Positions 7,858 to 17,045 of a stretch of DNA of 64,000 nucleotides are shown here, one piece after another. This DNA is from Dehalococcoidia bacterium (lineage in GTDB: Bacteria > Chloroflexota > Dehalococcoidia > DSTF01 > WHTK01), in assembly GCA_009377745.1 (NCBI GenBank), contig WHTK01000001.1, positions 174,030 to 238,029 of the forward strand. The letters run 5' to 3'. Under the pieces are notes generated by a model. That model was not told the DNA's origin and ran no database searches. It was given only the letters and a program-made list of their open reading frames with translations. How positions within the stretch are numbered: the stretch's first letter is position 1; every line of letters begins with the position of its first letter. The translations under genes and the position numbers were made by a program.

Positions 7858-9909
7858 ATGGCGCCCCAGACCACCGTCTCGACCTTCGTCGTTGACCACG
7901 GCCGCGTTACGGAAGAGGGCGGCCGTCTGCGTAACTTCCCGCGCCGCCGCCTCGATGAGCCCGACGTCGACCTCCACATCCTCGCCGAGCCCAGCGGCCT
8001 CAAGGGCGACGAGCTCGGCGCCCAGGCCCTCGACGCCATCGGCCGTCTCTTCCTCCAGGACCGTCTCTCCCTCACCGGCGCCCTGACGCGCGCCCTGATC
8101 TCGACCCATCAGACCCTGCTCGATTGGAACCGCCGCAGCGTCCCGCGTGAGCAAGTCAGCAGCGGCATTACGGCCGCCATCGTCAGCAGCGAAGGCGTTT
8201 ACTTCGCCCAGACCGGTCCAAGCCTCGTCTACATCCGCCGTAACGGCGTCCTGGAGCGTCTCCTGCCCGGCCCTGAGGCGCATTCCTCCCTCGGCGAAGG
8301 TGACATCGAGCCAGCTCTGCGCCGTCTCAACCTCGATCCCGGCGACCTCGTCCTCGCCGCCTCCGTCTCCCTCGAGACCGTCCTTGACGATGGCGCCCTC
8401 GACGCGATGCTGGCTCGCGGTATAGACGAAGCGCTGCCCGAGCTCTACCTCCTGACCCGCGATCTGCCCGCGTTTGCCCTCTTCGTGATCAGCTGCCGCG
8501 ACGCCACAGAGGACGACCCGCCCCAGCCACTGCTGGATTCCGACTTTGCCGATCTCGACACCGAAGAGGCCGATTCCGTCAATGCCCACGACCTCAAGAG
8601 CGCCACCAAGACGGCTCCCGCCGAGCCTGATCTCAAGGTCGCGGATGGCGTTCCGGCGCCCCTGCTGATCTCACCACCACCGCTCGACATCTCCCGTTCC
8701 GTTATCCGTCTGCGCAACGACCAGTCCATCGGCCGCTCCGACTACGCCCGCACCACCGGCACCGCGCCGCGACTCAAGCTCAATATCTCCCAGACCGGCC
8801 TCATCGGCCTCGCCGGCGCTGTTGCCGTCCTCCTCTTTGTCGGCGCTTTCGCCGTCCCCGACCTGATCCGCGAGAACCGCAGCGAGCGCGCCGGCCTCCT
8901 GCTTGAGAGCGCCCAGGCGCAGCTCACCGCCGCCCAGGGTGAAGACGACCCCGGCGTTCGCCGCCAGCTCCTGGAGGAGACCCGCCGCCTTGCCGCCGAG
9001 GTCCAGCGCATCGACCCCGTCAACGCCAGCGCCGCCGGCGTGCATCAGCAGGCAACCGATAACCTGACCGTCATGGACGCCGTTTTCGACCTCGGTCCGC
9101 TCACCACCATCACTACCCTGGGCCGCCAGATCACCGGCGAGGTCTCTCTGGACGCCATAACCATCATCGGTGGCAACGCCTACCTGCTCGATGCCGGTGA
9201 GGGCCGCGTCATCTCCGTGCCCGTGACCGGCGCATCGCCGCCCGTCGTCGTCTTCGCGTCCGGCGAGACCTACAGCGGCACGCCGGCCAAGGAGCCCGTC
9301 TTCTTCACCTGGGAAGGCACGGAGGCCGATGGCCGGCTCCTCATCCTGGACGCGGAGCGTAAGCTCTTCGAGGTGCGGCCTGGCTCCCTGCCGGGGCCAC
9401 TGCCGCTGCGCCGCACCAACACCTGGTCATCCGTCGCCGGGCTGGCCGCCTACGACGGCAACCTTTACGTCCTCGACCCGGCTGGCGACCGCATCCATCG
9501 CTACTTGCCCGCTGCCGTTGGCTTCGACAGCGAGCCGGCGATCGCCGTCGGCTCACCCGAACTCAGCCAAGGCCAGGGCTTTGCCGTCGACGGCGACATC
9601 ATCGTCTTCTTTGAGGACGGGCGCTTGCGACGCTACCGTGGCGGCAACGAGGTGGGCTTCGGCCTCGACGGCATCGACCGCGAGCCCAAGACGGTTGCCG
9701 GTATCGATGTTGTTGAAGCCGGCGACGAGGTCTACATCGCCGACACGACCAATAAACGCGTCATCGTCGCCGCCAAGGACGGCGTCTTCCGCCGCCAGCT
9801 CGTCAGCAATGCCTTCACCGACCTCCGGGCCCTCGCCGTCGACCCCTCCGGCGGCCAGCTCTACGTCGTCGTCGGCGATGCCCTGCTCACCGCCCCCATC
9901 GTCCGCTAA
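7858..9909 (+). CDS. PP2C-like / single TM / beta-propeller protein
   Basis: This 683-residue protein has three parts. The first 215 or so residues look like a divergent PP2C-type phosphatase domain (GGRLRNFPRRR, SGITAAIVSSEGVYFAQTGPS, DLVLAASVSLE), but the usual metal-binding Asp-Gly pairs are not obvious, so it may be a sensor rather than an enzyme. A single transmembrane helix lies near residues 317-339. The outer part has a short coiled coil (about 345-385) followed by a beta-propeller with NHL-like blades (NAYLLDAGEGRVISV, NLYVLDPAGDRIHRY, EVYIADTTNKRVIVA). The topology suggests a membrane receptor or scaffold with a cytoplasmic phosphatase-like head. Function is unknown; the domain reading is inference from pattern. 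Confidence 0.6.
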   Translation: MAPQTTVSTFVVDHGRVTEEGGRLRNFPRRRLDEPDVDLHILAEPSGLKGDELGAQALDAIGRLFLQDRLSLTGALTRALISTHQTLLDWNRRSVPREQVSSGITAAIVSSEGVYFAQTGPSLVYIRRNGVLERLLPGPEAHSSLGEGDIEPALRRLNLDPGDLVLAASVSLETVLDDGALDAMLARGIDEALPELYLLTRDLPAFALFVISCRDATEDDPPQPLLDSDFADLDTEEADSVNAHDLKSATKTAPAEPDLKVADGVPAPLLISPPPLDISRSVIRLRNDQSIGRSDYARTTGTAPRLKLNISQTGLIGLAGAVAVLLFVGAFAVPDLIRENRSERAGLLLESAQAQLTAAQGEDDPGVRRQLLEETRRLAAEVQRIDPVNASAAGVHQQATDNLTVMDAVFDLGPLTTITTLGRQITGEVSLDAITIIGGNAYLLDAGEGRVISVPVTGASPPVVVFASGETYSGTPAKEPVFFTWEGTEADGRLLILDAERKLFEVRPGSLPGPLPLRRTNTWSSVAGLAAYDGNLYVLDPAGDRIHRYLPAAVGFDSEPAIAVGSPELSQGQGFAVDGDIIVFFEDGRLRRYRGGNEVGFGLDGIDREPKTVAGIDVVEAGDEVYIADTTNKRVIVAAKDGVFRRQLVSNAFTDLRALAVDPSGGQLYVVVGDALLTAPIVR

Positions 9910-10374
9910 TGCTCAGCCCTCCTAACTACTAATCATTCGAAGGCACGAGAATCCGCGATTCCGAGCGATTAGCCCAATAGCATCCTGAGTCTGGCTCCCT
10001 GAGCCGCGCCGAGGGCCGAAGGAGGGCGCTCTTCCGTCGCGAGCCAACCTACGCACCGCACGTCCATACTTGCCATTCTGAGCGGCCAGCGAAGAATCAA
10101 TAGCCCTCGTCCTTCCAAACCTCTTTGGTCTCCGCAACCTACCTACCGTCCGTCGCGGTGTAGTGCGCGGACGGTAGCGCCGCCACACATCGCCCTGGCT
10201 CCGAGCCATGTAAGCAGGGAGGGAGAGGGCGCAGCCTTGCCCGGGAGTTTGAGGAGTGTCCCTCAACCCTACTACCGCAACGGAGCGGAGCAGATGAGCC
10301 GCCAGGCGAAGATGCGCAGCGCCTTCCGGCGTTCCGCCTCGCCCCCCACGACTCCCCTTCGCTACAATGCCTCC
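9910..10374. repeat. Intergenic region with dispersed repeats
   Basis: This 465-base gap holds repeat pieces but no supported gene. A GAGGCACGA-type unit lies at 9933-9953 and a CCTGAG/GCCGAAGGA-type unit at about 9981-10024. A CATTCTGAGC..GCGAAGAATC unit lies at 10071-10099. A minus-strand frame covers part of the gap, but its composition does not look coding. A -10-like TACAAT at 10363-10368 lies just before the tsaD ATG. Confidence 0.55.
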
Positions 10375-11358
10375 ATGCTCATCCTCGGCATCGAGACCTC
10401 CTGCGATGAGACCGCCGCCGGCATCGTCGCCGATGGCCGCCGCATGCTCACCAACGTTGTCGCCTCCCAGGCCGACATCCACGCCCGCTACGGCGGCGTC
10501 GTCCCGGAGGTCGCCTCCCGACACCACATCGAGGCCATGCTGCCCGTCGTCCGCGCCGCCCTCCTCGAAGCGAAATGTAGACCTTCGGACCTCGATGCCA
10601 TCGCCGTCACCGCCGGGCCCGGCCTCGCCGGCTCGCTGCTGGTCGGCCTCAACACCGCCAAGGCGCTGGCCTACGGCTGGTCCCGGCCGCTGATCGCCGT
10701 CAACCACCTCGAAGGCCACCTCTACGCCAACTGGCTGGTGGAAGACGCCAGGCCGGAGCTACCAGCCATCGTCCTCATCGTCTCGGGCGGCCACAGCGAG
10801 ATCATCCTCGCCGAAGACCACGGCAGCTACCGCCTCATGGGCCGCACGCGTGATGACGCCGCCGGTGAGGCCTTCGACAAAGCCGCCCGCGTCCTCGGCC
10901 TCGGCTTTCCCGGTGGTCCCGCCATCGAGCGCGCCGCCCGCGATGCCGGCCCCAAGCCGCCGCGACTGCCGCGCGCCTGGCTCGGCGACAGCAGCGACTT
11001 CAGCTTCAGCGGCCTCAAGACCGCGGTCGCGCGCGTCGCCCAGGAGAGTAGCGCCCCGGTCGCGGACATTGCCGCCGGCTTCCAGACCGCCGTCATCGAC
11101 GTCCTGGTCAAAAAGACCGTGCGCGCTGCCAGGGAGACGGGCGCCCGCTGCGTCCTGCTCTCCGGCGGTGTCGCCGCCAATGGGCCGTTGCGTCAGGCTC
11201 TGCGCGAAGCTGCCAGCCCCATCCCCGTCTGGGTGCCGCCGCCCGTCCTCTGCACCGATAACGGCGCCATGATCGCCGTCGCCGCCCACTTCCGCGCCGA
11301 AGCCGGCGCCGCCGGCCTCAACCTCGATGTCCGCGCCTCCTGGCCCATCGCCGGCTGA
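10375..11358 (+). CDS. tsaD: tRNA N6-adenosine threonylcarbamoyltransferase
   Basis: TsaD transfers the threonylcarbamoyl group to A37 of ANN-decoding tRNAs (t6A) together with TsaB and TsaE in the cytoplasm. The ASKHA fold motifs are clear: [15 protein letters not shown] at the N-terminus, the metal-binding pair in [11 protein letters not shown] (His111 and His115) and [25 protein letters not shown] and CTDNGAMIA follow. I place the start at the ATG at 10375 because the conserved N-terminus begins there, giving 327 residues, normal for the family. A TACAAT box ends seven bases before this ATG, so the message may be leaderless. No tsaB or tsaE is seen next to it. Confidence 0.95.
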   Translation: MLILGIETSCDETAAGIVADGRRMLTNVVASQADIHARYGGVVPEVASRHHIEAMLPVVRAALLEAKCRPSDLDAIAVTAGPGLAGSLLVGLNTAKALAYGWSRPLIAVNHLEGHLYANWLVEDARPELPAIVLIVSGGHSEIILAEDHGSYRLMGRTRDDAAGEAFDKAARVLGLGFPGGPAIERAARDAGPKPPRLPRAWLGDSSDFSFSGLKTAVARVAQESSAPVADIAAGFQTAVIDVLVKKTVRAARETGARCVLLSGGVAANGPLRQALREAASPIPVWVPPPVLCTDNGAMIAVAAHFRAEAGAAGLNLDVRASWPIAG

Positions 11359-11663
11359 ACCCTCCCACCCCAGCTCGGGCAGCCGGGCAATCTGGCAGTC
11401 GAGCAGGTGCATTTGGCTGTTGGGCAGCAGGCAAATCTGTCCGAGTCTCTCGCGTCCTACCCCACCCTGCCTGGCATTCTGAGCGACGCCAGGAGCGAAG
11501 AATCTAAAGCGCCGGCGGGCACAAGCATCCCACGTCCCGCCACCCCGCCCTGTCACCCCGAGGCACGTCCTGAGCCCTCGTCGGCGAAGGGAAGCTGTCT
11601 TGCCGGGTGCCCTTCCGTCTCGCCTCCAACAACCTTCCCTCCGCGGGACAATGTGCAGCCCGT
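11359..11663. repeat. Intergenic region with dispersed repeats
   Basis: This gap lies between the convergent genes tsaD and the DUF2851 gene. A CATTCTGAGC..GCGAAGAATCT unit with inverted ends lies at 11475-11505, and a CCTGAGCCCTCG..GCGAAGGGA unit at about 11569-11592. Nothing else is recognised. Confidence 0.55.
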
Positions 11664-12947
11664 CTACGACAGCGGACAGCGCCCGCAGCCGCCCCTGCGG
11701 CACCACTCCGAGAGCATCGCCAGCAGCCCCTGCTGCTCCAGCGCGCTGGATACCCGCCGCTTGCCGTCCGGCCGCCGCAGGTTCGCCTCCAGAAAGGCCG
11801 TCTTGCCGTAAGCCCCGGCCGGACGCAGCTCCGCCAGCAACGACTCCGCCGGTGGCCGCAGCTCTGCACTCGCCGCTACGAACGGCAGCACGGCATTGAC
11901 CAGCAGCTCCTGCGCCCGCTCCGGCCCCAGCAAGGCGGGGCCGGTATCTGCCGGCGCCTGCCACGCTGCCACCAGCGCCTTGGCGCTACCCGCCTGTCGC
12001 ACGCTCTCGGCCGCGTAGCCCGCGAGGTCGCCGCCCGCCCGCGACCACAGCGCCGCAAAGGCCCGCAACCGCCGATCAGGCCAGTTCAGCGGCCGTCCCG
12101 TCCGGACCAGCGCCGGCCTGATCGGCGCCGGTAGCCCATCTCGAAGCTCTTGCGGCGGCTCGCCCAGCCCGGCGACTCCGAGCAGCGCCGACGCCAGCGC
12201 CTCCCGCGCCACGTCCCGCTGTAGCCCGGCCGTCAGCCGCGCCAGCGTTGGTGGGAACGCGACCGCCAGCCGCCGAAAGCCGCCACGGTCGCCGCCAACC
12301 CCCAGGGACTCGAAGAGCGCCCGCCAGAGCGCAGCCTCCGTTCCCAAGCCGGCTATGTCCGCCGCTACACGCGCCGTCCGCACCGCGAAACGCTCCTGTC
12401 CCGCCGCGCCCAGCGCCAGCGCGATCGCGTCACCGCCCAACCGCGCTTCGGCGTCACGGCAGGGCTCCTGCCACAGCGCCGGCGCCGCCAGCCAGCCGGC
12501 AATGTCCGCCGTGCGCCGGGCCAGCCAGGGCGCGAACGCCGCCACCGGCACGCTGCCACCGCTCTTCAGCCGCGTATCCGTCCCGCCGTCCGCCAGGTAG
12601 ACCACGTGCAGGACCAGCCGGTCGTAGGCCGGGTCGCTATTGTGGCCGTGGGCCTGGAAGGAGCTGGCGCGCACGTGCAGCTCGATGTCGCCGCCGCGCT
12701 CCTCGCCGTCCAGCCCAATAATCGCGTCGCGAAAGTCCGGCCCCGGCCCCGTGTTCAGCCTGCCCGGCAGGACCACCCGCACCGGCCGCCCATCGGCCGT
12801 GGTCAGCGCCTCCGGCGGGAAGGCCTGCCCCTCCCAGATCCGCGATAGTTCCGCCTCGCTCAGAGGGTCCCGGGCCGCCGGCTCCGCCAACCTTAGCCAG
12901 GCCGGATCATAGCTCAGACTGTAGTCGACCGGCTCCGCGGCAGTCAT
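11664..12947 (-). CDS. DUF2851 family protein
   Basis: The conserved core of this family is present near residues 55-125: PGRLNTGPGPDFRDAIIGL, then GDIELHVRAS, HGHNSDPAYDRLVLHVV. The family has no proven biochemical role; the acidic/histidine pattern is reminiscent of a nuclease fold, which is only a guess. I start it at the ATG at 12947 (MTAAEPVDY), giving 427 residues, because the upstream residues look non-native. The C-terminus has a Cys-rich tail (EWCRRGGCGRCPL) that could bind metal. A small XRE regulator ends 63 bases upstream in the same orientation and is probably co-transcribed. Confidence 0.75.
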   Translation of the reverse strand: MTAAEPVDYSLSYDPAWLRLAEPAARDPLSEAELSRIWEGQAFPPEALTTADGRPVRVVLPGRLNTGPGPDFRDAIIGLDGEERGGDIELHVRASSFQAHGHNSDPAYDRLVLHVVYLADGGTDTRLKSGGSVPVAAFAPWLARRTADIAGWLAAPALWQEPCRDAEARLGGDAIALALGAAGQERFAVRTARVAADIAGLGTEAALWRALFESLGVGGDRGGFRRLAVAFPPTLARLTAGLQRDVAREALASALLGVAGLGEPPQELRDGLPAPIRPALVRTGRPLNWPDRRLRAFAALWSRAGGDLAGYAAESVRQAGSAKALVAAWQAPADTGPALLGPERAQELLVNAVLPFVAASAELRPPAESLLAELRPAGAYGKTAFLEANLRRPDGKRRVSSALEQQGLLAMLSEWCRRGGCGRCPLS

Positions 12948-13010
12948 AGCCTGTCGGCCTATGCCGCGGCTTGTAAGCCGGTAGGCCGCCACCGCGCCAG
13001 AACCGTCGCC

Positions 13011-13259
13011 TCAGCCACCGGCTGGTGGCTCCTCGATCTCGCCACCGCCGGCGGCGTCGTATTCGAAGCCGGCGCGCTCCGCCACCAGGCTCAGCAGCCG
13101 CTCCGAGAGGCCCCGCGGCTGGTACATGCCGGTCTCCCACTCGCTGATCGTCTGCTGGCGCGTCCCCATCTCCTGCGCCATTTCCCCCTGCGTCAGGCTT
13201 AGATGACGACGCAGCGCCCTGACCCTACCGGCGTCCCAGACCGCCCTCTTCCTAGCCAC
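13011..13259 (-). CDS. XRE-family helix-turn-helix regulator
   Basis: This 82-residue protein is almost entirely a Cro/CI-type DNA-binding domain. Helices 2 and 3 are in LTQGEMAQEMGTRQQTISEWE, cut to its typical spacing, followed by GMYQPRG. It starts with GTG at 13259. A weak -10-like TAAGCT lies six bases upstream, and GGAGG is also close, so either a leaderless or a normal start is possible. It sits 63 bases upstream of the DUF2851 gene in the same direction, so it may regulate that pair. Confidence 0.75.
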   Translation of the reverse strand: MARKRAVWDAGRVRALRRHLSLTQGEMAQEMGTRQQTISEWETGMYQPRGLSERLLSLVAERAGFEYDAAGGGEIEEPPAGG

Positions 13260-13346
13260 GCCTCCAGCTTACACGGAAACGGGTATTCTGCCTACCATGG
13301 CTGAGCGTACGCAAAGGCAGCTTGTGCGTTATCTACCAACTACTCA

Positions 13347-13377
13347 CGTCATACCGAGGCACGAGGAATCTTGCCCC
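13347..13377 (+). repeat. Dispersed repeat unit
   Basis: Unit of the GAGGCACGAGGAATCTTGCCC type, nearly the same as the one at 7551-7580, in the gap between the divergent XRE and LuxR-type genes. Confidence 0.6.
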
Positions 13378-13471
13378 GCGGAATGAGCGCCTTGTCCCGC
13401 CGTAAACGCACCGATGCCCTGCCCACCTGCCGGCTTACCACCCCTGCGCTACACTGACGCCGGACAATCAG

Positions 13472-15150
13472 ATGACCGGCGATAACGACCCCTCCAGCTC
13501 GGCCAGCAAACACCTCCAGGCCGGTGAAGAAGCCCTCAAGCGCGGCGACTGGGCCGGCGCCCGCGCTGCCTTCGAGCAGGCAACCGCGCTCCGCGAAGAT
13601 GCCGCCGCCTTCGAAGGCCTCGGACGCGCCGCCTACTGGCTCGATGACCTCCAGGCCACCTTCGGCGCCAGCGAGCGCGCTTACCAGCTCTACCGCGCCG
13701 CTGCCGACCCCATCGGCGCCGCGCGCATCGCTACTCAGCTCGCCATGGCCTACGTCGACTTCCAGGAGGAGTTCGCCATCGGCAACGGCTGGCTGCAGCG
13801 GGCGGCCAGCCTTCTCGAGGGCATCGATCCCTGCCGCGAGCACGGCTGGCTCGCCTTCTACCAGGCGATGTTCGCGGTTGAGCTCGACAACGACCTCGCC
13901 GCCGCCCTCGTCTACGCCGAGCGCGCCCACGCCCTCGCCCTCCAGATCGGCCTCTTCGACCTCCAGATGCTCACCGAGGCCGGCATGGGCTACATCCAGG
14001 TACGCCAGGGCATGGTCCGCGAAGGCATCCAACGCCTGGCGAAGCTACCGCCGCGGCCCTGGCCGGTGAAGTCACGGACCTCACCGCCGCCGGCGCCACC
14101 TGCTGCGTCCTGATCTACGCCTGCGAAGCCGTCGCCGACTACGAGCGCGCCGCCCAGTGGAGCCTGCGTGCCCGCGAGTTCTGCCGCCGCTGGGGCCTAG
14201 TCTCCTTCTTCTCTGTCTGCCGCGTCTACTACGCCGGCGTCCTGATCTGGCGCGGCGACTGGCAGGAAGCCGAAGCCGAGCTGCGCTCCGTGACCGAGAA
14301 GCTCGGCTCCACCCGGCTCTCCGTCGCCGGCCTCACCATCTGCCGCCTGGCAGAGCTGCGGCGCCGTCAGGGCCGCCTCGACGAAGCGCGGGCCCTCTTC
14401 GACAAGGCCGATCACCTGCTCTCCTTCCTTGGCCGCGCCGCAATCAGCTTCGATGAAGGCGATGTCACCGCCGTCCCGGACCTAATCGACCGCTACCTGC
14501 GCCGCGGCTCCGATGAAGACCGCGCCGAGCGCGCCGTCGCCCGCCTGCTGCTGATCCGCGCTCGCATCAGCCTCGGCCGGACCGAGGACCTCGATCCCGT
14601 CATGACCGAGCTCGAAGCCCAGGCCAGGCTCACCGGCACCGACGCCGTCCTGGCGATAGCAAGCCAGGCGCGCGGCCATATTGCGCTCTACAAAGGCGAC
14701 CCGATCTCGGCCCGCCGATGCTTCGAGGACGCGGTCGACCTTTACCAGAAAGCCGGCGGTCCCTTCGAGGCCGGGCTCGTCCGTCTGGAGCTCGCAGCCG
14801 TCCTGCAACAGACGGGCGCGATTAGCGCCGCCCGCCACGAAGCTCGCATCGCCTTTGAAGCTCTGCGCGGCCTCGGCGCCCGCCGTGAAGCCGATCGCGC
14901 TCTTGCGCTGCTGCGCCGGCTGGATGACCAGCCCACCGGTGCGCCGGACACCAGCGGCCTCAGCCGCCGCGAGGTAGAGGTCGTCGCCCTGCTGGCCCAC
15001 GGACGCAGCAACCAGGAGATCGCCGCCGAGCTGGTCCTCAGCGTCCGCACCGTGGAGCGCCACATCTCCAGCATCTATGAGAAACTGGGGCTGCACGGCG
15101 CCAGCGCCCGCGCCGCCGCCGCCGCCTACGTCCTCGGCCACGGCAACTAG
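13472..15150 (+). pseudogene. TPR/LuxR-type transcriptional regulator, frameshifted
   Basis: The first 190 residues are TPR-like helices (HLQAGEEALKRGDWAGARAAFEQA and others). The C-terminus has a LuxR/GerE helix-turn-helix: LSRREVEVVALLAHGRSNQEIA and VRTVERHISSIYEKLG. Continuity breaks near 14036-14042. Upstream reads QRLAK, while the next frame continues EATAAALAGEVTDL down to the stop at 15150. Adding one base there, for example making CTGGACGAAGCT, joins both into a protein of about 560 residues, typical for this class. The deletion is either a sequencing error or a true inactivation. Intact, it would integrate protein contacts or ligands through the TPRs. A TACACT box lies at 13450-13455. 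Confidence 0.75.
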
Positions 15151-15205
15151 CGCGAAGTCCTGGCAGTCTCCGACACCCACTCGATCGTTACGTGTGGGTC
15201 CGAGC

Positions 15206-15231
15206 CGGAATGGGTGCCGGCACCCATTCCG
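15206..15231. promoter_or_regulatory. 26-bp perfect palindrome
   Basis: Bases 15206-15231 are perfectly self-complementary, with half-sites CGGAATGGGTGCC and GGCACCCATTCCG and no spacer. It lies 56 bases after the LuxR-type gene and 103 bases before the methyltransferase start. With no loop and no T-run it fits an operator better than a terminator, possibly for the neighbouring regulator. Confidence 0.6.
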
Positions 15232-15333
15232 CGACGCCCGTTCAGCTCTAGTCTCATCCCTAGCCGGTGGCCCGCCGGCCCCTTCGCCGAAGGACCCGGC
15301 GGGCGCCGGTCAGAAAGAGCAGGAGAAAGAGAC

Positions 15334-16413
15334 ATGACCACAACCACAGACCAGCCAATCGACCAGGAGAAGGCGGAGGCCTTCAGCGAAAAGGTGCTGG
15401 GGATCTTCAGCGGCGGCTGCCTGTCGCTGATGCTGAGCGTCGGCCATCAGACCGGCTTGTTCGACAAGCTGGCGGAGCTGCCGGCGTCCACAAGCCAGGA
15501 GATCGCCGGGGCGGCGGGGCTTCAGGAGCGCTATGTCAGGGAATGGCTCGGTGGCATGGTCACCGGCGGCATCGTCGAGTATGATGCCGCCGCGCGGACC
15601 TACCGTCTGCCGCCGGAGCATGCCGGCATGCTCACTCGCGCCGCCGGCCCCAACAATTTCGCCTTCTTTACTCAGTACGTCGGCCTCATGGGGCTCGTCG
15701 AACCCAAGGTCGTCGATGCCTTCCGTAACGGCGGCGGCGTCCCCTACTCGGAGTACCCGAACTTCCAGAGCCTCCAGCGCGAGGAGACCAGCGCTGTCTA
15801 CGACGCGACGCTGCTCAATGGGACTCTGCCCCTGGTGCTCGGCCTCGTCGAGGGCCTCCAAAAGGGCATAGACGTGGCGGACGTGGGCTGCGGCGCCGGA
15901 TATGCACTCTGCCTGATGGCGGCGGCCTATCCCAACAGCCGTTTCGCCGGCTATGACTTTTCCGAGGAGGGCGTCGCCTTCGGTCGCTCCGAAGCAGCCG
16001 GGAAGGGCCTGACCAACGTGACGTTTGAGGTAATGGACATCTCCACCCTCTCCGGCCCGCCCCGATTCGACCTGATTACCGCTTTCGACACGATTCACGA
16101 CCAGGCCCAGCCGCGCCGCGTCCTCAAGGGTATCTGTGAGGCGCTGAAGCCGGACGGCGACTTCCTCTGCGTCGACATCGCCGGGTCCAGCAACCTGGAG
16201 GAGAACATCAGCAATCCAATGACGCCGCTGTTCTTCACTTTCTCAGTCTTTCACTGCATGACCGTGTCGCTGGCTCAGCACGGCGAGGGTCTGGGGACGA
16301 TGTGGGGCGAGCAGAAGGCGCGCGAGCTGTTCGCGGAAGCAGGCTTCGGCCGAATCGAGACCAGACAAGTCGAAGGCGACTTCATGAACAACTACTACCT
16401 CGTGCGTAAGTAG
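15334..16413 (+). CDS. Class I SAM-dependent methyltransferase with winged-helix N-terminus
   Basis: The N-terminal 100 residues form a winged-helix-like dimerisation region (FDKLAELPASTSQEIAGAAG, ERYVREWLGGMV). The Rossmann methyltransferase domain begins near residue 180 with DVADVGCGAGYALCLMA (SAM-binding glycine motif), then SRFAGYDFSEEG and FDLITAFDTIHDQAQP. This layout is shared with the Rv2258c-like small-molecule methyltransferases; the substrate is unknown. The start at ATG 15334 is supported by AGGAG nine bases upstream and gives 359 residues. It is followed after 38 bases by a small darcynin-like gene, probably one operon behind the 26-bp palindrome. Confidence 0.8.
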   Translation: MTTTTDQPIDQEKAEAFSEKVLGIFSGGCLSLMLSVGHQTGLFDKLAELPASTSQEIAGAAGLQERYVREWLGGMVTGGIVEYDAAARTYRLPPEHAGMLTRAAGPNNFAFFTQYVGLMGLVEPKVVDAFRNGGGVPYSEYPNFQSLQREETSAVYDATLLNGTLPLVLGLVEGLQKGIDVADVGCGAGYALCLMAAAYPNSRFAGYDFSEEGVAFGRSEAAGKGLTNVTFEVMDISTLSGPPRFDLITAFDTIHDQAQPRRVLKGICEALKPDGDFLCVDIAGSSNLEENISNPMTPLFFTFSVFHCMTVSLAQHGEGLGTMWGEQKARELFAEAGFGRIETRQVEGDFMNNYYLVRK

Positions 16414-16451
16414 CCGGCCGGCTATCTCGGCCAGGAGAAAGGGAAATAACC

Positions 16452-16775
16452 ATGGCAGGCAAGAAATTCGGTATCGTCATGCTGGAGCGGGTGCCCGGCA
16501 GCTACCACTCGCTTTCCAAGGACGAGCAGGAGGAGCCGGGTGAGATCTTTGAGAAGCTGTTGACGAAGTACGAGGGCAAGGTCGATTTCGTGCGGCGTTA
16601 CTGGACCAGCGCCTTCTCGGCAGACGCGACCGACGTCTTCGTCCTGGAGTGCGATGACCTCATGGACGCCCACAACTTCAACCAGGAGCTGATCCGCGCC
16701 CTGGCCGCCACCGGCGACCCGGAGCGCTTCGGCGAGACGGTGCAGATCCTCGTCGGCGTCAACCCGGACTCCTGA
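16452..16775 (+). CDS. Darcynin-like small protein
   Basis: This 107-residue protein has the pattern of the darcynin family, small alpha/beta-barrel-like proteins of unknown function: an opening IVMLERVPGSYHSLS, a central RRYWTSAFSADATDVFVLEC, then ERFGETVQILVGVN at the end. A good Shine-Dalgarno (AGGAGAAAGGG) precedes the ATG. It lies 38 bases after the methyltransferase and is probably co-expressed. Assignment rests on pattern only. Confidence 0.55.
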   Translation: MAGKKFGIVMLERVPGSYHSLSKDEQEEPGEIFEKLLTKYEGKVDFVRRYWTSAFSADATDVFVLECDDLMDAHNFNQELIRALAATGDPERFGETVQILVGVNPDS

Positions 16776-16808
16776 CGCCGGCCCGGCGCCGGCCATCGAC
16801 TTAGCCAC

Positions 16809-16844
16809 GCCAGGCGGTCTCCATCATCACGGAGGCTGCCTGGC
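16809..16844 (+). terminator. Stem-loop after the methyltransferase operon
   Basis: GCCAGGCGGTCTCC at 16809-16822 pairs, with two imperfect positions, with GGAGGCTGCCTGGC at 16831-16844 across an 8-base loop. It ends the transcript 33 bases after the last stop. There is no strong T-run. Confidence 0.5.
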
Positions 16845-16936
16845 TTCCTCGCGTTGACTATTCAGGCCGGCCGGGGGCGGCCCCCATCGATTGCGGACGG
16901 CTGATAACTGACTGCTCAAATCTCGCCTCAACCCTC

Positions 16937-16965
16937 TTGCGCCAGCCATCAGCGCCGCTTACACT
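16937..16965 (+). promoter_or_regulatory. groESL promoter (-35/-10)
   Basis: TTGCGC at 16937-16942 and TACACT at 16960-16965 are 17 bases apart, a plausible housekeeping promoter. Transcription would start near 16972, at the edge of the CIRCE element, the usual arrangement for HrcA control. Confidence 0.55.
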
Positions 16966-16972
16966 ACCCCCG

Positions 16973-16999
16973 TTAGCACTCGATCTGATAGAGTGCTAA
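16973..16999. promoter_or_regulatory. CIRCE operator (HrcA binding site)
   Basis: Perfect TTAGCACTC - 9 bases - GAGTGCTAA. This is the canonical CIRCE inverted repeat bound by the heat-shock repressor HrcA, placed 46 bases upstream of groES. Confidence 0.96.
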
Positions 17000-17045
17000 C
17001 TAACCCCCGGCTTACATCCAAACACCGTATCTTGAGGAGGTCAGA

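Noticed and set aside
10759..11964. 400-residue minus-strand frame across tsaD and beyond
   Set aside because: Low-complexity Gly/Ala protein antisense to tsaD, crossing intergenic repeats.
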